43,928 bases of DNA, taken from positions 1 to 43,928 of the forward strand of contig NZ_JACA01000059.1 in assembly GCF_000520995.1 (NCBI RefSeq). Reading direction: 5' to 3'. The number at the start of each line of letters is the position of its first letter. The stretch's first letter is position 1. Origin of the DNA: Aquimarina macrocephali JAMB N27. Its GTDB lineage: Bacteria; Bacteroidota; Bacteroidia; Flavobacteriales; Flavobacteriaceae. Under the pieces are notes generated by a model. The model did not search any database and was not told the origin of the DNA. It saw nothing but the letters and a program-made list of their open reading frames with translations. A program made the position numbers and the translations under genes. Below, in pieces: positions 1-8,138 of the stretch.

Positions 1-19
1 TTATCGCCAAACAAAACAT

Positions 20-41
20 ACACTTAACGTTGTAGTGCATT
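20..41 (+). repeat. Cassette-boundary-like repeat, copy 1
   Basis: A 22-base stretch upstream of the first gene that recurs, with 19 of 22 bases identical, at 2037-2058. It contains GTTGTAGTGC (29-38), the exact reverse complement of GCACTACAAC at 668-677, so the first gene is flanked by an inverted repeat. Related sequence occurs after other stop codons nearby. Its role is inferred; it resembles a recombination-site arm. Confidence 0.55.
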
Positions 42-47
42 GTGAAA

Positions 48-665
48 ATGAATGAAGTGATAAAAAATAGAAAATATAATCAACAAATAATCTGGGAAGG
101 AGATTTAAAAGATGACTGCAAAGCAAAATGGTCTGGATTAATGTTGCGAGCTGAGTGGATGGACGAAGATTATTGGTGGTGGTGCGTTTATGACAACCTG
201 AATAATGATATTCAAATTGACAGTTCAAATGAATATGGTGAAAGGTTTATTGGTGGTGAAATTGCAAGAAATAAAGCAGAGAAAATAGCAAAAGAATACT
301 TAAAAAACGAATTAGTTTTAGAACTCAAAAAATCTCAACTAGAAACAAATTTTGATGAACTTATATCTAATTTGAAAACTATGGGAATTTCGCCGATGCA
401 ATCAATTATGACTCTTATAAAAGATTTTGACTTTGAATACTCAAAGGCAAAAGATAAAGTGTTTGATTCTCCTGTTTGGAAAGGATTACGCCAACAATCT
501 GAAAATCTGACTCAAGCCTTCTTAAATATTGCATCGGAAGATGCTGATAATGTTGAATATTATGATGACGGACACGTAAGTTCAATAACTTTTGACTTGA
601 CGAAAGAAGACTCAAATAAAAAACAAACCTTTTGGGATAGATTGAAAACTAGAATGAAAAAATAA
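48..665 (+). CDS. Hypothetical protein with an L7/L12 C-terminal-like motif
   Basis: I do not recognise the whole protein. It is about 205 residues, soluble, with no signal peptide or membrane segment. An N-terminal Trp-rich stretch (WMDEDYWWWCVY, about residues 37-48) is followed by a Lys/Glu-rich helical segment. Around residues 113-145, GISPMQSIMTLIKDF and then AKDKVFDSPVW resemble the short helical motif of the ribosomal L7/L12 C-terminal domain, which turns up in many small bacterial proteins of unknown role. The frame also opens with a GTG at 42, but the ATG at 48 is preferred. The gene sits between inverted repeat arms at 29-38 and 668-677, which suggests an accessory, cassette-like gene. 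Function unknown. Confidence 0.7.
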   Translation: MNEVIKNRKYNQQIIWEGDLKDDCKAKWSGLMLRAEWMDEDYWWWCVYDNLNNDIQIDSSNEYGERFIGGEIARNKAEKIAKEYLKNELVLELKKSQLETNFDELISNLKTMGISPMQSIMTLIKDFDFEYSKAKDKVFDSPVWKGLRQQSENLTQAFLNIASEDADNVEYYDDGHVSSITFDLTKEDSNKKQTFWDRLKTRMKK

Positions 666-680
666 ACGCACTACAACATT
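666..680 (+). repeat. Stop-proximal repeat arm after gene 1
   Basis: GCACTACAAC lies immediately after the stop codon of the first gene. It is inverted relative to 29-38 and nearly repeats, in direct orientation, the sequence after the next gene (CACTACAAC at 1172-1180). Its position directly after a stop codon is what makes it look like a cassette boundary. Confidence 0.5.
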
Positions 681-710
681 TAAAATAAGATGCTAAGAAG
701 ATTATAATAG

Positions 711-1166
711 ATGAGGACTTATCCAGAAAACACTGAAGAACTAGAAAAAAAACACAGTTTTAGTTTTCCTTTAGATAACAAAAAGTTAGAGCTTATTCAT
801 AATAATGTAATTTTACGTAATGATATTGCATTCGTATTTTTCAAATCAAGAATCTTAAATTCACTGAAAATGCAAAATCTATTCGAAAACGAATTATCTA
901 ATGAGTCATTTTTGGACAAAAAATTTAACCAAACAGACAGACTTAAAATTTATAAAGCAATAAAAAACCAGCTTCCTCAGCCAGTTAGTGAGAGTAAGAA
1001 ATTGAGTTTGTATTCTTTGTTTCATTTAAACGAAAAACCAAAAATAGATACTAGAGTATTAACAATTAAAGACTTAATTTGTGATTTAATCAAGCAAAAC
1101 AGAGTAACTATTAAAGGGGAATTTGAAACTTTTTTTAAAGATGAGCTTGATAACTTAAAATACTAA
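711..1166 (+). CDS. Hypothetical protein
   Basis: A 151-residue protein I do not recognise. It has no signal peptide or membrane span and is rich in Lys, Asn, Phe and Leu, with a predicted helical character. Two halves can be seen: residues 1-70, with several Phe/Leu-rich segments, and residues 80-151, which include TDRLKIYKAIKNQL and a final acidic/aromatic tail ending in NLKY. The start is the ATG at 711, 45 bases after the previous stop. It is bounded on both sides by similar ACxACTACAAC repeats, like its neighbour. It may be an accessory defence or toxin-related gene, but nothing in the sequence proves this. Confidence 0.6.
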   Translation: MRTYPENTEELEKKHSFSFPLDNKKLELIHNNVILRNDIAFVFFKSRILNSLKMQNLFENELSNESFLDKKFNQTDRLKIYKAIKNQLPQPVSESKKLSLYSLFHLNEKPKIDTRVLTIKDLICDLIKQNRVTIKGEFETFFKDELDNLKY

Positions 1167-1170
1167 AACG

Positions 1171-1236
1171 ACACTACAACAATATGTAAAAATGCATTAA
1201 AACGCATTTTACATTAACCGTTAACTACAATTAAAT
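1171..1236 (+). repeat. Cassette-boundary-like palindromic element
   Basis: The segment right after the stop of the second gene starts with ACACTACAAC. It contains a hairpin with arms ATGTAAAAATGC (1184-1195) and GCATTTTACAT (1204-1214), then runs into TTAACCGTTAACTAC. Overall it has the form of an imperfect palindrome between two genes of the same orientation. It could act as a terminator, but there is no T-tract. Its relation to 20-41 and 2037-2058 suggests a recombination-site-like family. Confidence 0.5.
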
Positions 1237-1253
1237 ACAACTTAAAAATCTTA

Positions 1254-1814
1254 ATGGCAATATATAATACTGTTTCAGACTCTTCTAATACTGCTGTAAG
1301 AGCATTATTAACTAAAATCGGAGAATATTATTGGGGTAAATCATTTAATACTGGCTCAGGAAAATCGAAAAGAATATGGGAATCTATTAGAGATGAAATT
1401 TTTAATGGAGAATGTGCTTATTGCAAAGATAAAAATTCCAAACTTCAAATTGAACACTTAATAATGTTCAATAGAACTCAATTTGGTTTACATCACCCTG
1501 GGAATGTTGTCCCTGTCTGTAACGATTGTAACAAAAGAAGGAAAAACAAAAAAAAAGAATACTTAGATTGGAAGGATCACTTGTTAGAAATATGTCTTGA
1601 AAATGACACTATGAATACTTTTGAATCTAAAAGAGATAAAATTTTAAATCATATGAACGAAGGTGAATTCAAATACCCCAATTTGAATGAAACTGAAAGA
1701 AATGCAATACGAGTAATTGCAAATTCGCTTTACGAAAATATTAAATCGGAAGGAGATAAATCTCTAAGGATGTATATGGAATTGGATAAAGTATTTGTTA
1801 AAAACAAACAGTAG
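1254..1814 (+). CDS. HNH endonuclease domain protein
   Basis: A stand-alone HNH nuclease of 186 residues. The first zinc knuckle is C54-x2-C57 (CAYC), followed by the catalytic beta-hairpin with E67-H68 (QIEHLIMFN), H80/H81 and N84, and the second knuckle C89-x2-C92-N93 (CNDCNKRR). This arrangement is that of HNH_5/McrA-like nucleases with a structural zinc ribbon. Residues 1-50 hold a Lys/Arg-rich stretch (GSGKSKRIW) that may contact DNA, and the C-terminal third is helical and unassigned. No methyltransferase or ATPase partner is adjacent, so it is not an obvious restriction-modification gene. It lies in the run of small cassette-like genes, which fits a defence or mobility role, but that is inference. 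Confidence 0.8.
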   Translation: MAIYNTVSDSSNTAVRALLTKIGEYYWGKSFNTGSGKSKRIWESIRDEIFNGECAYCKDKNSKLQIEHLIMFNRTQFGLHHPGNVVPVCNDCNKRRKNKKKEYLDWKDHLLEICLENDTMNTFESKRDKILNHMNEGEFKYPNLNETERNAIRVIANSLYENIKSEGDKSLRMYMELDKVFVKNKQ

Positions 1815-2219
1815 CTAACACTATAAATGTGATCATAGCTGAATAGCAATTAATCTATTGGTTCTTGTATATTTATGATGGCATAGCAATTTTAAAGCTA
1901 AATAAGGTATGAAATCTGCGCAGAAGTCCAGGGTTAGGTAACAATTTACCCTGCTACAACACATATATTAAACATTACTACAAATTAAAATAAAAAAACA
2001 CAAGGAAGATATAAAAATGTAATAAAAACATATTTTACACTTAACGTCATAATGCATTCAGAAAACCCTTAGTATCTAATATTTTATTCAAGGAAACATG
2101 TTCTTTAAAGTATATTAATACTATAATCTCCTATTTTACCAATTATAAATTCGTATCAATCATTGATGAATTAATACAATTACTAAATACAATGTTATCA
2201 AAAACCGTAAATTTATTAC
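1815..2219. other. Gene-free stretch with cassette-like repeat
   Basis: No coding sequence can be supported here. After the HNH stop codon comes CTAACACTATAA, a diverged version of the stop-proximal repeat. CCTGCTACAACACATAT follows near 1950. At 2037-2058 lies the second copy of the 22-base repeat seen at 20-41. The remainder is AT-rich leader for the AraC-type gene at 2220. The layout looks like an emptied or decayed cassette position. Confidence 0.45.
2037..2058 (+). repeat. Cassette-boundary-like repeat, copy 2
   Basis: Direct repeat of 20-41, with 19 of 22 bases identical. It shares TACACTTAACGT and GCATT, with changes only in the middle. The two copies bracket the three small genes of the left end. 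Confidence 0.55.
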
Positions 2220-3221
2220 ATGTTAACAACGGGATTAATTCTTATTCTTGCTTCTCTTGGTCTGGCTCAAGGTCTTTTTTTAAGTTTTTACTTATTCACA
2301 CTTAAAAAAGGTGATGTAAAATCTAATATTTTTCTAGCACTTTTCTTATTAGGTCTAACCATTAGAATTGGTAAATCTGTATTAAATTATTACATCCCTT
2401 TAGAGAATTGGCAAAACAACATTGGTATTTCAGGCATTTTGTTTGCCGCACCTTCTTTATGGCTGTATGGAATTACACTTTTTGATAAAAAAAGAATACT
2501 ATCAGTAAAAGATTACCTTCATTTTGTTCCTTTTATATTGTTTCTTTTTTTAATTCCATTTGTACCAAGAAATGGAAATTTTGAATCTTTTTGGAACTAC
2601 GGAATAGTTGTTTTTTGTTTACTTTTTTATTTAATACTATCCTGGACGTATCTATATAAAAATCGGGTAAAAGTATCCAAAAACATATTCTTTTGGTATC
2701 GTAATATACTAATTGGTACTACATTTGTTTTGATTCATTATATTGGTAATCTTTTTGATTTTACGATGTACTATATCAGAGGCCCTATATTTTATTCTTT
2801 TCTAATATATGCTTTTAGTTTCATTTTCTTAAACCGGCACAAGTTTAATCTACAGAAATATAGCAATTCTAATTTGGACAAAAATAATTCTCGAGATCTA
2901 TTTTTGGAGATTAAAAAACTCTTTGAAACCGAACAACTTTTTTTAGATGACCAACTAACTTTACTTGTTGTTTCTAAAAAATTAAACAGGAAAACTCGAG
3001 AAATTTCGCAAGCCATTAATGAAAACACCCAACAAAATTTTTATGATTTTGTAAACCAGCAACGTATTGAAAAAGCAGAGCAATTATTTAACGATTCAGA
3101 ATACAAAAATGAAAAAATAGCTACAATTGCTTACGAATCTGGTTTTGGAAATGTTACTTCTTTTAATGTTGCCTTTAAGAAAAAAACCGGACTAACCCCT
3201 TCAGCTTATAGAAAAGGATAA
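2220..3221 (+). CDS. Membrane-anchored AraC-family transcriptional regulator
   Basis: A regulator of the flavobacterial type in which about seven hydrophobic helices (roughly residues 1-205, beginning TTGLILILASLGLAQGLFL) precede a cytoplasmic AraC-type DNA-binding domain (about residues 235-333). The C-terminal helix-turn-helix pair is clear: IEKAEQLFND, IATIAYESGFGNVTSFNVAF, then the family hallmark KKKTGLTPSAYRKG. The membrane part may sense a signal or simply anchor the regulator; the ligand is unknown. It is followed by a small same-strand gene cluster (3342-4925) that could be its target. A paralogue with the same architecture lies at 5269. Confidence 0.85.
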   Translation: MLTTGLILILASLGLAQGLFLSFYLFTLKKGDVKSNIFLALFLLGLTIRIGKSVLNYYIPLENWQNNIGISGILFAAPSLWLYGITLFDKKRILSVKDYLHFVPFILFLFLIPFVPRNGNFESFWNYGIVVFCLLFYLILSWTYLYKNRVKVSKNIFFWYRNILIGTTFVLIHYIGNLFDFTMYYIRGPIFYSFLIYAFSFIFLNRHKFNLQKYSNSNLDKNNSRDLFLEIKKLFETEQLFLDDQLTLLVVSKKLNRKTREISQAINENTQQNFYDFVNQQRIEKAEQLFNDSEYKNEKIATIAYESGFGNVTSFNVAFKKKTGLTPSAYRKG

Positions 3222-3341
3222 AAAATTAGATTTTTCGTTCAAGGAAGAACGTATATTAAACTATTCTAACAATTTATTATTGAATATTGTCAAATACAAA
3301 TTTGTAATGATTTTTAATTATATCATTAAAATATTCAATAC

Positions 3342-3866
3342 ATGGACAGAAAGAAATTCATTTATGGTTCAATTGTAGGGCTTGGTACAGCAATCGCCAT
3401 ACCTGCATATTTACTCACAAAACCACAAAAAGAAAACGCTCAACAATCCAAAAAAGATTCGGATCAATTAGATGAAAAATTAGTGAAAGATTTTGTAATT
3501 GCCGGGCATTCAAAACTAAATCTGGTTAAAGAGATGCTTAATGAGCATCCAAACTTAATTTATACATCTTATGATTGGGGAAATGGTGATTTTGAAGAAG
3601 CGATTGAAGGTGCGGCCCATCTAGGAAACAAAGAGATTGTAAACTACTTTATATCTAAAGGATCAAGAGCTAATCTTTTTGTATTAACAATGTTAGGCAA
3701 AACATCCTTAGTAAAACCAGTTATCGAGACTTATCCCGAATTACTTTTTGCAAAAGGCGCTCATGGTCTTACGCTACTCCATCATGCGCAAATTGGTGAG
3801 TGTTTAGAACTCGAAGACTATTTTAAGGAAAAAGGATTAACCAAAAAAATGATAAAAATTAGATAA
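3342..3866 (+). CDS. Ankyrin-repeat-like exported protein
   Basis: A 174-residue protein with an N-terminal hydrophobic segment (residues 8-26, IYGSIVGLGTAIAIPAYLL) preceded by DRKK. It is either a signal anchor or a Tat-like leader, but without a twin arginine. The rest resembles degenerate ankyrin repeats: AGHSKLNLVKEMLNEHPNLI, AAHLGNKEIVNYFISKGSRA, then HGLTLLHHAQIG. Such proteins bind other proteins; the partner is unknown. The stop is only 7 bases before the next start (3874), so it probably shares an operon with the DinB-like and NTF2-like lipoproteins. No enzyme motif is visible. Confidence 0.7.
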   Translation: MDRKKFIYGSIVGLGTAIAIPAYLLTKPQKENAQQSKKDSDQLDEKLVKDFVIAGHSKLNLVKEMLNEHPNLIYTSYDWGNGDFEEAIEGAAHLGNKEIVNYFISKGSRANLFVLTMLGKTSLVKPVIETYPELLFAKGAHGLTLLHHAQIGECLELEDYFKEKGLTKKMIKIR

Positions 3867-3873
3867 AAAAATT

Positions 3874-4470
3874 ATGAAAAAGATAATACCGTTTTTAATA
3901 TTACTTGTACAATGCACTTCAACTTCTAATAATGAACTTACGAAAGAAGAACGAAATTTTGCAATCAATGAGTTAACTAATTCAAAAAACAATTTATTAA
4001 GTGTCGTAGATGATTTGAATGAATTACAACTTAACTATAAAAGTGATGAATCATCTTGGTCTATTGCTCAATGTACAGAACATATTACAATCTTTGAGAA
4101 TCAAGTATTTGAAATACTTGAAGAATCTCTAGAATTACCTGCAAATCCAGAAAGAAGAGAAGGTGTAAAAAACACCGACAAAGAACTTATGGCTCGTATA
4201 CTAGATCGAACAGATAAAGCGACTACACAAGAAGACCTTGAACCAAATGGAACATATGGAAATCATAACTCCACTATTGAAGAGTTTATAGTAAAACGCG
4301 AAAAACATATAAACTACATCAATACCACTAAAGATGATCTAAGGAATCATTTCATGGCTTTTGGGACTGTGGATGCTTATCAAATTTTTCTATACATGTC
4401 TGCACATACAGAACGCCATATCGAACAAATTAAAGAAATTAAAGAAAACATAAATTTTCCAAAAAATTAA
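3874..4470 (+). CDS. DinB-like lipoprotein (DinB_2/YfiT superfamily)
   Basis: The N-terminus MKKIIPFLILLVQC is a lipoprotein signal with acylated Cys14. The mature part is a four-helix bundle of the DinB/YfiT type with a likely metal-binding histidine triad: H70 in AQCTEH, and H178 and H182 in SAHTERHIEQI. Members bind divalent metal, and some are thiol-dependent S-transferases; being on a lipoprotein makes this an envelope member of unknown substrate. The motif WSIAQCTEHI (about residues 62-71) is typical. It is separated by 7 bases from the upstream ankyrin gene and by 11 from the downstream gene, which suggests an operon. Confidence 0.8.
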   Translation: MKKIIPFLILLVQCTSTSNNELTKEERNFAINELTNSKNNLLSVVDDLNELQLNYKSDESSWSIAQCTEHITIFENQVFEILEESLELPANPERREGVKNTDKELMARILDRTDKATTQEDLEPNGTYGNHNSTIEEFIVKREKHINYINTTKDDLRNHFMAFGTVDAYQIFLYMSAHTERHIEQIKEIKENINFPKN

Positions 4471-4481
4471 ATAATAAACAG

Positions 4482-4925
4482 ATGAAAAAAATAACAATGA
4501 TTAGTTTAATCACTCTCTTTATAGTTGCATCATGTAAAGAAAACACCCAAGGTACGAGTAATGATAAATCAACAACAAAACAAAATTATTCAAACCTAAC
4601 ACCACTAGAAGTTGTAAACAAAAGAATGAATTATTTTAATGAACATAATTATGATGAGTTCATTAAACTTTATAATACTGATGTTAAAGTATATACATAT
4701 CCAGATAACTTAATGGGGACAGGTTCAGACAGGCTCGCTTTTATATTTAAATCAGATTTCGAAAGTAAATCAGTAGCAGTAAAAATTGTAAATCAAATGG
4801 ATAATGGTCCTTATGTTATTAATCATGAAATAGTCTCTAATAATGGTAAAAAGACTAAGTATATTTCTATTTATAAAGTCGAAAAAGGGCTCATAAGTGC
4901 TGTAAGTTTTGTGAGAGATTTTTAA
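4482..4925 (+). CDS. NTF2-like (SnoaL/steroid-isomerase fold) lipoprotein
   Basis: A 147-residue lipoprotein with signal MKKITMISLITLFIVASC and acylated Cys18. After a Ser/Thr/Lys-rich linker, the domain from about residue 40 starts TPLEVVNKRMNYFNEHNYDEFIKLYNTDVKVYTYP split over the usual helix-helix-strand order of nuclear-transport-factor-2-like folds, and ends with the curved-sheet strands KYISIYKVEKGLISAVSFV. Family members are small catalytic or ligand-binding domains. No catalytic residue can be assigned here. It is probably the last gene of the 3342-4925 cluster. Confidence 0.7.
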   Translation: MKKITMISLITLFIVASCKENTQGTSNDKSTTKQNYSNLTPLEVVNKRMNYFNEHNYDEFIKLYNTDVKVYTYPDNLMGTGSDRLAFIFKSDFESKSVAVKIVNQMDNGPYVINHEIVSNNGKKTKYISIYKVEKGLISAVSFVRDF

Positions 4926-5268
4926 CTCCAAAAGTTATTCTATTCATTCTAAAATAGATTCTAAAAATGCTAATGGTTTTCATCTAGAATTTCAAAAAAA
5001 AACGATTCGATAATAATAGAATAGATTTGGATTAGACGTAAATAAGAAAGCATGTAAAGAGTATATTCTTCCCGTACTTTTGAATTAAAAGACCAGTATA
5101 TAATTTATTGCCTCGCACTCACCTACTTACCAAAATCTTAGCGGATCTTCTTTTCGGTTTGTATTTGTTAAATTTGATTCTGGATCTAAAACATATTATT
5201 TTGGACTTGCAGTTGATGATGTCGAAGCAAAGTATTTATCAAATGAACTGAATAAAAAAATGTAATTA
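4926..5268. other. Gene-free stretch containing a gene remnant
   Basis: No intact gene. The first half is AT-rich and closed by stops. The right half holds an open C-terminal coding fragment (5104-5265, listed separately) that ends three bases before the next ATG. Confidence 0.5.
5104..5265 (+). pseudogene. C-terminal gene remnant, no start codon
   Basis: After an in-frame TAA at 5101 the frame is open for 53 codons and reads like true protein: SFRFVFVKFDSGSK, then TYYFGLAVDDVEAKYLSNEL, ending NKKM and a stop. There is no start codon or leader, so it looks like the tail of a gene whose 5-prime part was deleted. The family is not recognised. It may record a recombination event just upstream of the second AraC-type gene. 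Confidence 0.4.
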
Positions 5269-6402
5269 ATGTGCGAATTCAATTTAAATGTTTTTAATTT
5301 TATAATAATAGCATCTGTATTTATAGGAACAACATTTGGACTACTACTTATTTTTACTAGGCGGATAAACAGAAAAGCTAATGTACTACTTGGCTTAGTT
5401 ACTTTCATTATTGTTTTTTGGAATATTTGGATATTGAGTTTGGATTTTCAAATAACTAATTATCTACCACATTTTTATTTAATACCATTAAATTACTCTT
5501 TGGCTCTTGGGCCATTATTATACTTATATGTTAAAAAAATAACCAACTTTAGTTATCATCTTTCTAAAAAAGATAGCATTCATTTTTTGCCATTAGTAAT
5601 TGAACTCACTATACATTTTATTATAAGTCGTGATGCGTTTGTTAATAATATCATTGGTATTGAAACTGATACTTATTATAAATTAATGCCCATCGTTCAG
5701 TTTTTTGCTATTGTTTCTGTTGTAACCTATTGTTTATATGCACTGAAAGCAATTAAAGCATATCATTCTTGGTTAAACAAAAATTATAGCAACAATGACG
5801 CATATAGTTTAAGATGGTTATATAGGTTGATTATTGTGTTCGCTGTGCTTTGGTTTTTATGGACACCTTATACAATTATTGATTATGTAATATTTGATTT
5901 CCAGTTAAACATAAGTGATTATTATCCAATTTATGTATTACTTTCTATTATAACTATTTGGATTAGTGCTGAAGCTTTTTTAAGGCCAGAAATAATTTTA
6001 CTTGAGGCTAATAGAGAAAATAGTATTGACAAAGAAAAACCATCTGAAGAGATCTTTAAAAAAGCATCTTGGTTAAAAGAACAAATGGTAACTAATCTTT
6101 TTTATCTTAACTCAGAATTGACCTTAAAGTCTTTAGCAGATAACCTTAATATGCACCCAAATGTCTTGTCCAAAGTAATAAACGATGGTTTAGATAAAAA
6201 TTTCTCGGATTTTGTAAATGAATATCGTGTAAATGCTATTATTGAAAAGTTACATAGTGGTAATTATGATCACATAACTTTATTAGGTATATCTTTTGAA
6301 TGTGGTTTCAATTCAAAAACAACTTTTAATAGAGTCTTTAAAAACATCAAAGGAGTGACTCCTATAAATTATAAAAAATCAATAAAAAACAACCCTGAAT
6401 AG
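5269..6402 (+). CDS. Membrane-anchored AraC-family transcriptional regulator
   Basis: Second regulator with the architecture multi-helix membrane domain (about residues 8-240) plus AraC-type DNA-binding domain (about 270-370). The membrane part includes FIIIASVFIGTTFGLLLIF and a run of aromatic-rich helices. The DNA-binding part shows LTLKSLADNLNMHPNVLSKV, ITLLGISFECGFNSKTTFNR and VTPINYKK. It starts with the ATG three bases after the remnant's stop. The gene immediately downstream (6492, serine hydrolase) is in the same orientation and is the natural candidate target. The signal is unknown. It is a diverged paralogue of the protein at 2220. Confidence 0.85.
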   Translation: MCEFNLNVFNFIIIASVFIGTTFGLLLIFTRRINRKANVLLGLVTFIIVFWNIWILSLDFQITNYLPHFYLIPLNYSLALGPLLYLYVKKITNFSYHLSKKDSIHFLPLVIELTIHFIISRDAFVNNIIGIETDTYYKLMPIVQFFAIVSVVTYCLYALKAIKAYHSWLNKNYSNNDAYSLRWLYRLIIVFAVLWFLWTPYTIIDYVIFDFQLNISDYYPIYVLLSIITIWISAEAFLRPEIILLEANRENSIDKEKPSEEIFKKASWLKEQMVTNLFYLNSELTLKSLADNLNMHPNVLSKVINDGLDKNFSDFVNEYRVNAIIEKLHSGNYDHITLLGISFECGFNSKTTFNRVFKNIKGVTPINYKKSIKNNPE

Positions 6403-6491
6403 CTATAAATGGGTACCATTCTATAATATGGGGCTTTCGGTAATCTTAGTAAGTATATGTTTGTTGAATAATCCAATTTATACAATCAAAT

Positions 6492-8138
6492 ATGAAATCA
6501 AATTATTACTTAGCACTTATTGCTTGCTTAATAATATCTTGCAATACCATCAATAGTTCGCCCAAAAAAAATTCTCAAACAAAAGAAATTGAAAATTTAT
6601 ATTTTTCAAAAATTGACTTTAAAAAAAATAAACCAACATCAGATAACTACTCAAATAGTTTTACGCTAAACAAAGATGAATTTCTAAACATTCACTTTAC
6701 ATTAGACAAACCTCTTATCGAGAGTCTTAAGTTATTGGCTCCAAACTTAACACAAGACCAATTATTAAATAAAGGGAATTTTCAATTTTCGTTTTTAGTA
6801 GATGGAGAAATAATTTATGTAGAAAATTTAAACAAAGGTGCAGGAACAATTGATTCTAAAACAACTCAACTTAAACATATGATTCCTTTAGTTTATCCCA
6901 AACAAATTGACTTTTGGGGTTGGTTTATGTGGTTAAAGTTTATGAAATTAGGAGGGGGACAAGATGTTCTTGCTGAAGGGAACCATTCTTTAAGTATTGA
7001 AGTAAGGCCTTATATAAAAGAAGAAACATTAAAAGTTGGTACCATTCTAGCCAAAGGAAATATTACTGTAGAGGTGGCAAAAATCCTTGTAGATGAAACT
7101 CTAATACCTGTTCAAAAAATACAACCCAATAGTGGTTGGGAATTATCTAAAGATAATTTTAATAGTCCCAAAATAGAAGCTCTAAATAGAAAAATAGCTG
7201 AAAAAAGATTTGAAAATATTAATGGCGTTGTAGTTATAAAAGAAAATAAGCTTTTAATAGAAGAATACTTTAATGGTGAAAATAGAAATAGTTTACATGA
7301 TTCAAGATCTGTAGGGAAATCACTTGCCTCTACAATGCTCGGAATTGCTATTGAAGAAAATCACATTAAAAGTGAAAATACATTATTAAAAGATTTTTAC
7401 GAATTAAAATCTTTTAATAATTATAGCAAGAAAAAAGATTCAATAACATTAAAATCTCTTTTAACGATGAGTTCCGGATTTCTTGGTGATGATAGTGATT
7501 ACAGTAGCCCTGGAAATGAAGAAAACATGTACCCAACAAATAATTGGGTGAAATTTTCACTTAATTTACCTATGCAGAAAGACAAAACAATAGGAAAAGA
7601 CTTTACATATTTTACAGCTGGAGTAGTGATTCTAGGGGATGTCATTCACAAATCTGTTCCTGAAGGGTTAGTTTCATATGCAGATAAAAAATTATTTGCA
7701 CCTCTTGATATTACCAATTATAAATGGCAATATACACCACAAAAAGTAGGAAATACTGCTGGCGGAATACAGCTAAGAGCAATTGATTTTGCTAAGTATG
7801 GACAGTTATACAAAAACAAAGGAAAATGGAATGGCAAACAAATTATAACTGAAAAGTGGGTAGAAAAAAGTTTATCAAAACAAGTATCACAAGCCTATGC
7901 TGGAATAGAAGGCGGGTATTATGGCTACCTTTTCTGGAATAAAACATATACCGTCAATGGTAAAAATCATCAAGTTTCTTTTTGCAGTGGTAGAGGTGGA
8001 AATAAAATCTTCATCTTCAAAGACATTCCTTTTGTTGTCGTTATTACTTCTTCTGCATATAACAATCCAAGTGCCCACTCTAATGCAGACAAAATGATGA
8101 TTGAATATATATTACCAGCAATAATCGAGAAAGAATAA
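6492..8138 (+). CDS. Serine hydrolase, beta-lactamase-like lipoprotein
   Basis: A lipoprotein (signal MKSNYYLALIACLIISC, Cys17) with two parts: an unassigned N-terminal beta-rich region of about 200 residues, then a class C beta-lactamase/penicillin-binding-protein-like hydrolase domain from about residue 225. The nucleophile motif S273-V-G-K276 is in DSRSVGKSLAS. The second motif position is Y373-F-T375 in FTYFTAGVVILGD, with Thr where Asn or Ser is usual. The third is a Gly-rich SGRGG near the C-terminus. These enzymes act on esters, amides or D-amino-acid peptides; this one's substrate is unknown, and it is not necessarily a resistance enzyme. It follows the AraC-type regulator on the same strand. 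Confidence 0.85.
   Translation: MKSNYYLALIACLIISCNTINSSPKKNSQTKEIENLYFSKIDFKKNKPTSDNYSNSFTLNKDEFLNIHFTLDKPLIESLKLLAPNLTQDQLLNKGNFQFSFLVDGEIIYVENLNKGAGTIDSKTTQLKHMIPLVYPKQIDFWGWFMWLKFMKLGGGQDVLAEGNHSLSIEVRPYIKEETLKVGTILAKGNITVEVAKILVDETLIPVQKIQPNSGWELSKDNFNSPKIEALNRKIAEKRFENINGVVVIKENKLLIEEYFNGENRNSLHDSRSVGKSLASTMLGIAIEENHIKSENTLLKDFYELKSFNNYSKKKDSITLKSLLTMSSGFLGDDSDYSSPGNEENMYPTNNWVKFSLNLPMQKDKTIGKDFTYFTAGVVILGDVIHKSVPEGLVSYADKKLFAPLDITNYKWQYTPQKVGNTAGGIQLRAIDFAKYGQLYKNKGKWNGKQIITEKWVEKSLSKQVSQAYAGIEGGYYGYLFWNKTYTVNGKNHQVSFCSGRGGNKIFIFKDIPFVVVITSSAYNNPSAHSNADKMMIEYILPAIIEKE

Noticed and set aside
1171..1236. Canonical integron attC site
   Set aside because: No R-prime/R-double-prime core (GTTRRRY) pair with the usual spacing could be set out, and no integron integrase is in the window; kept only as a cassette-like repeat.
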